Positions 24,707 through 32,565 of a stretch of DNA of 64,000 nt are shown in pieces. The position numbers were made by a program, and so were the translations under genes. Below the pieces are notes generated by a model. That model was not told where the DNA came from. It ran no database searches and saw nothing but the letters and a program-made list of their open reading frames with translations. The stretch is from positions 682,001 to 746,000 of the forward strand of contig NZ_CP117811.1 in assembly GCF_028728065.1 (NCBI RefSeq), written 5' to 3'. Origin of the DNA: Lentisphaera profundi. Its GTDB lineage: Bacteria > Verrucomicrobiota > Lentisphaeria > Lentisphaerales > Lentisphaeraceae. Numbering within the stretch: position 1 is the first letter of the stretch; every line of letters starts with the position of its first letter.

Positions 24707-26683
24707 TTAATCGACATAGGTGAATTTGATGAGAGGCATTTTTCGGATGAACTCGTTTGGGATTTGACCTTTTTTAATGACGATTTCTTCTAGGCCTTTA
24801 ATCGCATAGAAGCGTTCGAATTCTACTATTTTACGATCGACTAAAATGAGTTTTTTTACATAAGTAAAGCTGATTTTTTCAGGGGAGAATGAGCCTTTTC
24901 CACTGAGGTCGAGGGAACCAATAGTCATCCCTGCAAGAGCCATGAATTGATCGGCTTTATTGTGATTCTTCAAGGAGAAGGAAGTGAAGATTTGACCTTC
25001 TTCAGTGTCGTATTGAATATCCCAAAGCTCTTGATGGGGGTTTGTTTTCTTTATGGTCTGAATAATTAAGTTGAGTCGTGATTCACGGCTTTGGGGGATT
25101 TCCATACGAGTGCGCATAATCCCGCTGGCAATCCAAGCATGCTGCTTGAGTTTTAAGTCAAAAAATAGTTGGATCATGAGCTCATTGCTAAAGCCACTGA
25201 TAGTGGGACTCAATTTGGCGTATTTTCTGAAAATAGGAACGCACTTTTTCATGAAATCAGTCTGTGTGAGGTGGGTATCATAAGTTTTGATGGCTTCGGG
25301 GAAATTGCCATTAAAAACGTGAAGCATAAACATTTTTTCGTAGAGTTCGATCCTATTCGGGGTGGCCTGGATAGCGACTTCTAATTGTTTTTCATAGCGA
25401 TAGTATTTCCATTTATCGAGTCCCACGGGAACTTTGCTAATCCATTCTGAAGTGAGTTCGCCGAATTGCTTGCGTTCACTTTTTTCTTGCTTATATAAAC
25501 TAAAATTACTTTCGCTCTGGAGCAGAGCTTTCTCGGTGGCGATTTTTGATTCGGTAGCGGCTGTTAAAGCTAAGCGGGTATTGGATTCACTCTGCTGTAA
25601 TTTTGTGATGAAAGTGAGGGTGAGCATAAATATGATGATGAGAGAAGCAGAAATCAATAAACAGATTTTCATGTGGCGTTGAAAAATTAACTTACTGAGA
25701 GTGAGTAAATTGGCATTCTCGGCTTCAGTGGCAAAGCCATCGAGGTAAAGTTCAATTTCGTGCTGGAGGTCCTTAACTTGCTGATAGCGCACATCGGGAT
25801 GATTGGACATAGCTTTCATACAAACGGCATTTAAACTCGAGGGGATCTTGAGTTCGGGGCAACGCTTGAGGGGGGAAGTGAGTTTGCGTTCTAAACGAAT
25901 ATCTTGTGAGCCGAAAGGGCGCTTATAGGTGAGTAAGCTATAGAGGATTCCACCCAAAGAAAAAATGTCGGTACGTTCATCAGTTATTTTATGCTTGGGA
26001 TCGAATTGTTCTGGCGCCATATAGGAAGGCGTGCCATTAATCGTGTCAGGGATAGTAATATTATTTTCGGAGAGCTGATTACTATCATTTTCGGGAATAT
26101 AGATTCGCTTTGCGATGCCCCAGTCATGGAGCAGAACTTCGCCAAAACTATCGATTTTGATATTTTCAGGTTTGAGATCGAGATGAATGATTCCCCGTGA
26201 ATGAGCATAGGAAACCGCATCACAAATTTTAATGAAAATTCGCAGGGATTGATTGAGCGTGAAATGCTTTGATTCTTCAAAAATATAGTGATTTAAATTA
26301 TCTCCCATCACTAATTTCATAGTGAAAAAGGGGCTCTCCATGACGCCGACATCATAGACCGGGATAATATTGGGATGCTCGAGTAAAGCACTCATTTTTG
26401 CCTCGCGCACGAACTCAGCTTGATGTAGCTCAAGGGGACGATCTTCGCGCAGGAAAGCAATGGCTAAATGACGGCAGCTTTTGCGGTCGTAGGCTTTGAA
26501 AATAGATTTCAGACCACCATCAGCCACTTTGTCGCCAATTTGGTAACGCTCTTCGGGAAGTACGGGATCAAAAGAATCGTCGAGCTCTTCATCGTGAATA
26601 TTTTCATAGAGAGAACCCAGGCGATCATCGATGTGAAAACAGGCTTCGTGAATGAGTTCTTCTTTATGAGTTTCGTCAGGCAC
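24707..26683 (-). CDS. Transmembrane Ser/Thr protein kinase (orphan)
   Basis: Kinase of 658 aa, similar in layout to the ECF-coupled one at 19,171. The kinase domain spans about residues 46-320 with HLDLKPEN (Asp169), DWG (187-189) and MAPE (222-225). The VAIK lysine position reads LAIA (Ala76), as in the other kinase. A transmembrane helix at about 335-360 is followed by a coiled coil, a helical domain and a C-terminal leucine-rich-like part (IGSLDLSGKGSFSPEKISF). No sigma factor is adjacent; upstream and divergent space is a short AT-rich gap. The shared Lys-to-Ala change suggests a subfamily with altered ATP binding or a pseudokinase-like sensor. Its partner is unknown. Confidence 0.88.
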   Translation of the reverse strand: MPDETHKEELIHEACFHIDDRLGSLYENIHDEELDDSFDPVLPEERYQIGDKVADGGLKSIFKAYDRKSCRHLAIAFLREDRPLELHQAEFVREAKMSALLEHPNIIPVYDVGVMESPFFTMKLVMGDNLNHYIFEESKHFTLNQSLRIFIKICDAVSYAHSRGIIHLDLKPENIKIDSFGEVLLHDWGIAKRIYIPENDSNQLSENNITIPDTINGTPSYMAPEQFDPKHKITDERTDIFSLGGILYSLLTYKRPFGSQDIRLERKLTSPLKRCPELKIPSSLNAVCMKAMSNHPDVRYQQVKDLQHEIELYLDGFATEAENANLLTLSKLIFQRHMKICLLISASLIIIFMLTLTFITKLQQSESNTRLALTAATESKIATEKALLQSESNFSLYKQEKSERKQFGELTSEWISKVPVGLDKWKYYRYEKQLEVAIQATPNRIELYEKMFMLHVFNGNFPEAIKTYDTHLTQTDFMKKCVPIFRKYAKLSPTISGFSNELMIQLFFDLKLKQHAWIASGIMRTRMEIPQSRESRLNLIIQTIKKTNPHQELWDIQYDTEEGQIFTSFSLKNHNKADQFMALAGMTIGSLDLSGKGSFSPEKISFTYVKKLILVDRKIVEFERFYAIKGLEEIVIKKGQIPNEFIRKMPLIKFTYVD

Positions 26684-26769
26684 TGAATATCCTAATTAAA
26701 ATGAGTATGTAGACTTAGTTTATACTAAAATGCTAGCTAAATCTAGTGACGGTACATGGGAAGAAGAAT

Positions 26770-28746
26770 TTATATTCGACGAATACGCATCTTTTGTACT
26801 TGAGTTTCTTGATCTGCCTTCGAATGTTGGAAAGATATGGGGCCCGCTTGCTTGAGTTTAACTTTTGAATCAGAGATGAGTTTATTATTGATCCATATTT
26901 CTAGGCGATTTTGATCTAGGCGTAAACGCAAGTGATTCCATTTTTGTTGGGAGGCGGGCAAGGTAGTTATTATTTGCTCACCACGAAGTGCTAAGTGGAG
27001 TTCTTCACTATTTGTTTTGTAATCGAATTGGAGGTCAAAATTGTGATAATTATTGAGGGTAGTCAAGGCCTCTTGCGCTTGTTTTGATTTGAATGAAATA
27101 AGCTTGTTATCGATCTGGATCGATTGATTAGTCTGCCACTGATTTACAGGCTCCCAATTATCACCATCACGCAATTGAATCAGTTGCTTTTTGAGTTGAG
27201 TTTTGATGTGAGTGTACTCTGGAGAAGTGGCGAGGTTTTGCGATTCACGGGGGTCGCTTGAGTAATTGTAGAGTTCTTCTTCACCATTAGATGTTAGCGT
27301 ATAACGCCAATCCTCTGAACGGACAGAGAAATGAGGGAAGGGAGCTCCATCAAAATTCTTATTCATGCTATGGTCTTTGCCGGGTAGGGCAGTAATAGCC
27401 ACTTTGGGACCGGGCCATTGTTGTGACTGGGGATTCATAAGAAAGGGACGCAAACTAAAGCCATCCATTTTGATTTTATTGGTCTCGGCATTGGGCTCTA
27501 GGGGAAGTTGTAAGAGATCATTGATTGTGGGGTACAGATCAATTAGAGATACCGGTTTCGAACATTTTTGATTTTGAACCATGTTTTTGAGACCGGAAAT
27601 AATGAGTGGTACGTGAGTGGCACCATCCCAGAGGCTTTGTTTATAGAGGAATTTTTTGTCGCCCATATGAAAACCGTGGTCACTCGTGAAGACAACAATT
27701 GTATTATCGCGATATTCGCTGGCTTCAATAGCATCCAATATTTCTCCTACTTGATCATCCACAAAAGAGACGCAGGCGAGGTAAGCTTGTATCCACTGGC
27801 GTAGGAGGAGGTCATCACCATTTTGAGCAAGAAATTTATAGCGCTGGAAACCATAGAGCTCGGTGTTGGCAAGTTGAGTGCTACAATCGGCTAAATCATT
27901 TTTAATGCGAGTGGGGATTTTTATGCTCTCGAGTGGGAAGCGATCAAAATATTCTTGGGGAGCATAGAGCGGTGTGTGAGTTCGTACTAAGCCGGCAAAG
28001 AGAGCAAAGGGCTTGGAGTGCTTTTTAGCCAAAATTTCTTTGCAGTAATTGGCCGAGAGCTCATCGGGAAGCAGGTCGCGATCATGACCATTGTTTAGAT
28101 TCCAGGGTTTATTATAGAGGAACCAACCTTTTTTTCCTTGAGGAAGCGATGACCAATCGGGAATTTCTTCGAGGGGGCCGAAAGTTTGTTCCCACTTGTG
28201 AGATAGATTGGGCATGGCTTTAAAGAGGTGATCTTGACTCGAATGATGGCCCATGTAGGGCTCGCCATTAAGCGGGTGCGGACCGTAATTCGTGCCAACG
28301 CCATAAGTTTTAAATACTTTTGCTTTTTGACCACCATGATAAACTTTGCCGGTTGCATAGACATCGAAGTTATTGTTTTTCAAATGATGAGGAAGGTCAA
28401 TACAATCTTTGAAAATTCCACGTTGCTTAGGGTTCTCAAACCAAAAAAGTCCACTTGTTTGAGGATAGAGTCCATAGAGTAAACTCACGCGCGAAGGAGC
28501 ACAGATGGGGTCGTTTGAATGAGCGTTCGTAAAGCTGACGCCACTTTTTGCGAGGCGATCAATATTAGGGGTCGCAATTTCCGGACGAGTCGATGGTCCC
28601 AAAGGCAAATCATTGAGATCATCCACAATGATAAAAACTAGGTTAGGAGCTTGTGTTTGAGCTAATAATTGTGAAACAAGGCCGATAGTTAAGCCTAGTA
28701 TTAAAAATATTTTTGATCGATTCTTACTAGTCAAATTATTGTTCAT
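26770..28746 (-). CDS. Type I sulfatase with C-terminal beta-sandwich domain
   Basis: Secreted sulfatase expected to desulfate polysaccharides. After the signal peptide come the metal-site motif FIIVDDLND and CAPSR, whose Cys becomes formylglycine in active enzymes. Further family features are HTPLYAPQEYFDRF and FTSDHGFHMGDKKFLYKQSLWD. It resembles the iduronate-2-sulfatase-like branch. The last 110 or so residues form an extra domain resembling laminin-G/DUF1080-type sugar-binding sandwiches (NHLRLRLDQNRLEIWINNKLI). The annotated ATG at 28,746 is one choice; an in-frame TTG at 28,755 has AAGGA five bases upstream and may be the true start, and an ATG at 28,779 overlaps the upstream pilin gene. 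It is co-transcribed with that gene. Confidence 0.9.
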   Translation of the reverse strand: MNNNLTSKNRSKIFLILGLTIGLVSQLLAQTQAPNLVFIIVDDLNDLPLGPSTRPEIATPNIDRLAKSGVSFTNAHSNDPICAPSRVSLLYGLYPQTSGLFWFENPKQRGIFKDCIDLPHHLKNNNFDVYATGKVYHGGQKAKVFKTYGVGTNYGPHPLNGEPYMGHHSSQDHLFKAMPNLSHKWEQTFGPLEEIPDWSSLPQGKKGWFLYNKPWNLNNGHDRDLLPDELSANYCKEILAKKHSKPFALFAGLVRTHTPLYAPQEYFDRFPLESIKIPTRIKNDLADCSTQLANTELYGFQRYKFLAQNGDDLLLRQWIQAYLACVSFVDDQVGEILDAIEASEYRDNTIVVFTSDHGFHMGDKKFLYKQSLWDGATHVPLIISGLKNMVQNQKCSKPVSLIDLYPTINDLLQLPLEPNAETNKIKMDGFSLRPFLMNPQSQQWPGPKVAITALPGKDHSMNKNFDGAPFPHFSVRSEDWRYTLTSNGEEELYNYSSDPRESQNLATSPEYTHIKTQLKKQLIQLRDGDNWEPVNQWQTNQSIQIDNKLISFKSKQAQEALTTLNNYHNFDLQFDYKTNSEELHLALRGEQIITTLPASQQKWNHLRLRLDQNRLEIWINNKLISDSKVKLKQAGPISFQHSKADQETQVQKMRIRRI

Positions 28747-28766
28747 GATTTTCAATTTTTTCCTTT

Positions 28767-29408
28767 TTAAGGATTCCATAAAGTTGAGCCCCAGGTACTA
28801 TTGGCGGTGAGGTAAGAACTGGATAAAGCTTGGGCATGACCATCTAAAAATGACGTATTAGCTTTGTTATTGTGCCTATTGATTCTAATACTGCTATCAG
28901 CTGTGAATAGACTAGCTGAATTTGTTTGATAATAAGCCGTATAACTAAAATTACCGTTGTTTAAAGTGTCCATCATTAGAACAGTTTCGCTGGGGTGAGA
29001 ACTGGTGATGGCGACGGGCTCATCACTATTAGATCTCCAGCCAATTTTTGAGTTAGGACCAAAGCCGGAAGACCAATGATTGGTGATGGGAGTACTTGAA
29101 GGACATGAAAGATTATTGAGATTATCCACATCTGATATATAGCCAGTAACTTTGAGGCGATCGTACCATTGATCCCATGGCGCAAGCGTATTGGCGGTAG
29201 AGTGGGGCACCATATTATCAAAATCATCGGCATAGATCAAGCTTGAGATGCTGTATTGCTTTATTTTATTGAGGCATACAGCTTGCTGTGCAGTTTTTCT
29301 AGATTTACTCAGCATGGGTAATAAAAGACTTGCAAGGATACCAATGATGGCAATCACGACTAAGAGCTCAATTAAGCTAAAATTTTTAAAGATATTTTTT
29401 TTATGCAT
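28767..29408 (-). CDS. DUF1559 prepilin-like protein, sulfatase-linked
   Basis: Pilin-like protein of about 213 aa with prepilin motif [24 protein letters not shown] after a basic leader. The C-terminal RHNNKANTSFLDGHAQAL carries a clean H-X9-DG motif. I choose ATG 29,408 because GAGGAG stands just upstream; a start at 29,435 would add nine residues. It ends within 20 bases of the sulfatase start, so the two form an operon. A TTGTCAC-N17-GTTT element lies about 30 bases upstream, shared with the next sulfatase unit. The arrangement suggests the pilin and sulfatase work at the same surface step, which is inference. Confidence 0.88.
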   Translation of the reverse strand: MHKKNIFKNFSLIELLVVIAIIGILASLLLPMLSKSRKTAQQAVCLNKIKQYSISSLIYADDFDNMVPHSTANTLAPWDQWYDRLKVTGYISDVDNLNNLSCPSSTPITNHWSSGFGPNSKIGWRSNSDEPVAITSSHPSETVLMMDTLNNGNFSYTAYYQTNSASLFTADSSIRINRHNNKANTSFLDGHAQALSSSYLTANSTWGSTLWNP

Positions 29409-29438
29409 GTGAGCTCCTCGTTTAGTGCTTATCATAAA

Positions 29439-29466
29439 AAACAGGGTGGCTTTTGATAAGTGACAA
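29439..29466 (-). promoter_or_regulatory. TTGTCAC-N17-GTTT promoter-like element
   Basis: Minus-strand TTGTCAC followed after 17 bases by GTTTT, 31 bases upstream of the pilin-sulfatase operon. The same boxes and spacing occur at 31,625-31,652 before the second sulfatase. GTCAC-type -35 boxes are common among ECF promoters. Two sites only, so moderate support. Confidence 0.45.
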
Positions 29467-29538
29467 AAAAATGAAATCTTTTATTTTGGCACGCCCTATC
29501 TTTACGAGGAGTTCAGCTACTGATTTTTTGAATTAGAA

Positions 29539-29865
29539 TTAGATATTCTGCGACTTTTTGTGTTTATTGTATTCAGGCCAGCTAAGTTCGCCATCCTTGT
29601 TGCTGTCAGCAGAGGGATTTTTTTTAAAGTAGCTATCTTTCCATTTTTCGCCGGCAGTTTTTGTTGCTTCGTCTTTTGTATCAAGAGCTTTTTGGGCATC
29701 TTTATGAGCTTTGTGCTCCGGCCAGCTAAGCTCACCATCCTTGTTGGTGTCAGCAGTAGGATGTTTTTTGAAATATTCTGTTTTCCAATCGTCAGCTGAT
29801 TTTTCAGCGTGTAATGAACTGATGAACGAGAAGGCTAGGGCGGTAAATATTAGAGTTTTATTCAT
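29539..29865 (-). CDS. Secreted two-EF-hand protein
   Basis: Small exported protein of 108 aa with signal peptide (about 1-20) and two calcium-binding loops, DTNKDGELSWPE and DSNKDGELSWPE, each in a repeat of about 40 residues (KxxYFKKxPxADxNKDGELSWPExxxHKK). Its start overlaps the end of the upstream sulfatase by eight bases (ATGAATAA), so translation is coupled. The sulfatase ends in a third copy of the same module, so the small protein probably arose by duplication of that module. Possible roles are calcium-dependent anchoring or assembly with the sulfatase; neither is shown. Confidence 0.82.
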   Translation of the reverse strand: MNKTLIFTALAFSFISSLHAEKSADDWKTEYFKKHPTADTNKDGELSWPEHKAHKDAQKALDTKDEATKTAGEKWKDSYFKKNPSADSNKDGELSWPEYNKHKKSQNI

Positions 29866-31585
29866 TTGTAGTCCTTATTTTTTTATGTTTATTAAATTCA
29901 GGCCAGCTAAGTTCACCATCTTTATTGCTGTCAGCAGAGGGGTGCTTTTTAAAGTAGGTATCTTTCCATTGCTCGCCGCCTATTTTCTTTTTCTTGGAGC
30001 TCACGGTGCTTAGTGGAGTATTTTTATCTTTGATGCTCTCAAACATGTCGCTCTTGAGCTGTTTTTTGATATGTGCGTATTCGGGATTCGAAGCAAGATT
30101 AGTCCATTCATTTGAGTCACGTCGATGATCATAAAGTTCTTCTTTACCATCCTGATAATGAATGTAGCGAAAATCTTTGGTACGAATGGCGATATGCTGA
30201 TCTTTTGGGAGTTTTGATCTATAACTATCGGTCATGGTCATAGCAAAGTTGGGCCCTGCCCATTGTTCGGTTTCAGGATTGTCTAAAAAGCTTTTAAGGC
30301 TAAAGCCATCAAGTTCAGCCCCATGATCATTTAATTTAGTCGAACCTTGTAATTGACAGAAATCTTTAAGTGTGGGGAAAACATCGATAAGGCTAATGGG
30401 CTGCTGAACAGCTTTACCTGCTTGATGCTTATAGTCGGGGTGTTTAATGATGAAAGGAACTCGAGTGCTATCTTCCCAAAGAGTGTATTTCCAAAGATGA
30501 TCTTTTTCGCCAATCTGGTAGCCATGATCACTAAAGACCACAACAATGGTGTTATCTTTATAAGCGCTCTTTTCGAGTGCATCCAAAGCTTGTCCTAAGA
30601 TTTCATCGGCAAAGGCAACAGAAGCTAAATAAGCTTGGGTATAGCGCCGTAAGCCTTCATCACTGCCTTCGCTATTGGCTTTTAGTGCTTGGTAAATTTG
30701 TGCGCCACGTGAATCCTTGCCACTACCTTGATGATAATGTGTATCTGCTAAGTCGTTTTCTTTGCGTTTGGAGAGTTGGATGGAGTCGAGTGGAAACATG
30801 TCGAAATACTTATCGGGCACTACTAAGGGCGTGTGAGGACGAATAATTCCTAAGGCCATAAAGAAGGGCTCGCGCTGCTTTTGTTTTTCCATTTGACCCA
30901 ATTTATTTTTGAACCAAGTCACGGACTTTTCATCATTGAGTAGGTCGCGATCGCTTTCAGATTTATATTTGAAGGGAATAGCCTGTCCCCAGTTGCCGCC
31001 CATCCAACCTGTATAACCTGGAGCATCAGCACTTGCCGCAACCGAGGGGACATCAGAGAGCCGAGCAAAAGTGGCATCCAAAGCACCGAATGAACTCATT
31101 TCTTTAGGGCAAGAAGGATGGAGAGTACTCTTTTTGCCGTTGTAAGCGAGGGGGCCATAATCAGTTTCAACACCCACTTCATCCCAGACACCTTTCACTT
31201 TGCCATGAAAGATTTTACCTGCTAAATAAGTTTTATAGCCATTTTCTTGGAAGTACTGAGGTAAAGTTTTAGAGTTCTTTAAAACCGGGTTTTGAGCAGA
31301 GTTTTTAAAACCGTAATTTCTTGAACTCGCCGGATGAATTCCTCTCATAAAACTCGCTCGTGAAGGAGAACACACTGGCGCGTTACTATGGGCATTAGCA
31401 AAGATCACCGAGTCATGAGCCAATTTATTCAAATGAGGTGTTTTTGCTTGGGGATGTCCACCTAAAGGACCAATGAAATCATTGAGGTCATCAAAGACAA
31501 TCATTAGCACATTGGGTTTTTCTTGAGCTGACATAGCTAAGCCAGTTAAGATAAAACTAATAAAGCAAAACAATTTAGAGTTCAT
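29858..31585 (-). CDS. Type I sulfatase with C-terminal EF-hand module
   Basis: Secreted sulfatase of 575 aa. The signal peptide ends near residue 20. FDDLNDFIGP gives the metal site and CSPSR (Cys72) the formylglycine motif. HTPLVVPDKYFDMF and FSDHGYQIGEKDHLWKYTLWED mark the iduronate-2-sulfatase-like branch, as in 26,770-28,746, and the two are paralogues. The last 40 or so residues are an EF-hand module (DSNKDGELSWPE) absent from the other sulfatase. The downstream EF-hand gene overlaps it. A TTGTCAC/GTTT element lies upstream. Substrate unknown; sulfated algal or mucus glycans fit the neighbourhood. Confidence 0.9.
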   Translation of the reverse strand: MNSKLFCFISFILTGLAMSAQEKPNVLMIVFDDLNDFIGPLGGHPQAKTPHLNKLAHDSVIFANAHSNAPVCSPSRASFMRGIHPASSRNYGFKNSAQNPVLKNSKTLPQYFQENGYKTYLAGKIFHGKVKGVWDEVGVETDYGPLAYNGKKSTLHPSCPKEMSSFGALDATFARLSDVPSVAASADAPGYTGWMGGNWGQAIPFKYKSESDRDLLNDEKSVTWFKNKLGQMEKQKQREPFFMALGIIRPHTPLVVPDKYFDMFPLDSIQLSKRKENDLADTHYHQGSGKDSRGAQIYQALKANSEGSDEGLRRYTQAYLASVAFADEILGQALDALEKSAYKDNTIVVVFSDHGYQIGEKDHLWKYTLWEDSTRVPFIIKHPDYKHQAGKAVQQPISLIDVFPTLKDFCQLQGSTKLNDHGAELDGFSLKSFLDNPETEQWAGPNFAMTMTDSYRSKLPKDQHIAIRTKDFRYIHYQDGKEELYDHRRDSNEWTNLASNPEYAHIKKQLKSDMFESIKDKNTPLSTVSSKKKKIGGEQWKDTYFKKHPSADSNKDGELSWPEFNKHKKIRTTNE

Positions 31586-31892
31586 AGAGGTCCCATATCA
31601 TTAATTAAGTGTGATTAATTAAAGAAACCGACTCAATAGTACGGGGTGACAAAGAAGGTGATAATTTTTTTTTAATTACGATTGTGATCATTCGGAAAAG
31701 ATAGTTTAAGACGATGATTCAAATGGATGAATTAGCCATCTATAAATTCCCTGCATGCAGAATAAATCACGCAGTATCATCAAGGCCAATAATCTTAAGG
31801 ATCTTAATTAAATGGAGCTACGGATTTGTCTAGATAACATAAAAAACTGTGATGTTATCTTGATAATTTTTTGTTTTATAAAAAAGATTTAC
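31586..31892. other. Intergenic region upstream of sulfatase operon
   Basis: About 307 bases between the sulfatase start and the end of the ECF sigma gene. It holds the TTGTCAC/GTTT element at 31,625-31,652. The rest is AT-rich with no gene or clear terminator that I can support. An imperfect inverted repeat GTTATCT...AAGATAAC near 31,835-31,863 may mark the 3' end of the ECF sigma transcript. Confidence 0.4.
31625..31652 (-). promoter_or_regulatory. TTGTCAC-N17-GTTT promoter-like element
   Basis: Minus-strand TTGTCAC at 31,646-31,652 and GTTT at 31,625-31,628 with 17 bases between, 40 bases upstream of the sulfatase start. Matches the element before the pilin-sulfatase operon in boxes and spacing. 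Confidence 0.45.
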
Positions 31893-32468
31893 TTACCCCA
31901 ATTCGTTATCAAGTCGTCTTACTTCACGACGTAAGGCTTTTTGGACTCGTTCCTTGTAAACGTAGACCGAACCACGACTGATATTGAGATCACTGGCGAT
32001 ATGATCGGCCGTGTCACCTTGAGATAAACGTATGTATACATTCGTGACTTGAGGAGTGAAATTAGGGGTGATAGCTTTCCAGGCGAGTTGTGATATATGA
32101 AGCATCCACTCGCGTTCTGAAATAGAATCAATCTCGGCTTGAATAGAACCTTCGTCATCAAGCGGAGAGTATTTATTATTATCGCGAAAGCAGTTGTATA
32201 CATGAAAGCGAATGACAGTACATAGCCAAGAACGAAAACTGCCTTTATTGGGTTGGTATTCGAATTCAGGAAGCTTGGACCATAGCTTTATGAGGATTGC
32301 CTGAACGACATCGTCGAGATCAGACTTATCAACGCCTAGGTTTTTTACGACCACATAAATATAATTTTTGTAGTATTCAATGAAGCGTTGCCATGCGTCA
32401 TCATCATATTGATTGCGCAGTTTGAGTAGAAGGGTTTTCTGCGTATAGAGAGATTTTTTACTATTCAT
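31893..32468 (-). CDS. ECF RNA polymerase sigma factor
   Basis: Sigma-70 ECF factor of 191 aa, related to the one at 18,587. Region 2 has RFIEYYKNYIYVVV, LDDVVQAILIKLWSKL and FRSWLCTVIRFHVYNCFRD. Region 4 has DTADHIASDLNISRGSVYVYKERVQKAL. It is divergent from a Ser/Thr kinase 97 bases away, so this is a second sigma/kinase pair but with head-to-head rather than overlapping genes. No anti-sigma gene is nearby. It may control the TTGTCAC/GTTT promoters of the adjacent sulfatase genes; that is proximity-based inference only. Confidence 0.88.
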   Translation of the reverse strand: MNSKKSLYTQKTLLLKLRNQYDDDAWQRFIEYYKNYIYVVVKNLGVDKSDLDDVVQAILIKLWSKLPEFEYQPNKGSFRSWLCTVIRFHVYNCFRDNNKYSPLDDEGSIQAEIDSISEREWMLHISQLAWKAITPNFTPQVTNVYIRLSQGDTADHIASDLNISRGSVYVYKERVQKALRREVRRLDNELG

Positions 32469-32565
32469 AAGTCACACTAATGTATTGCTTAAACTTGTGC
32501 AAGCTTTGATAAAGTGCTTTCTTTCTTTATACTTTTACGATGAATGTATATAATGAGGTGTATTT

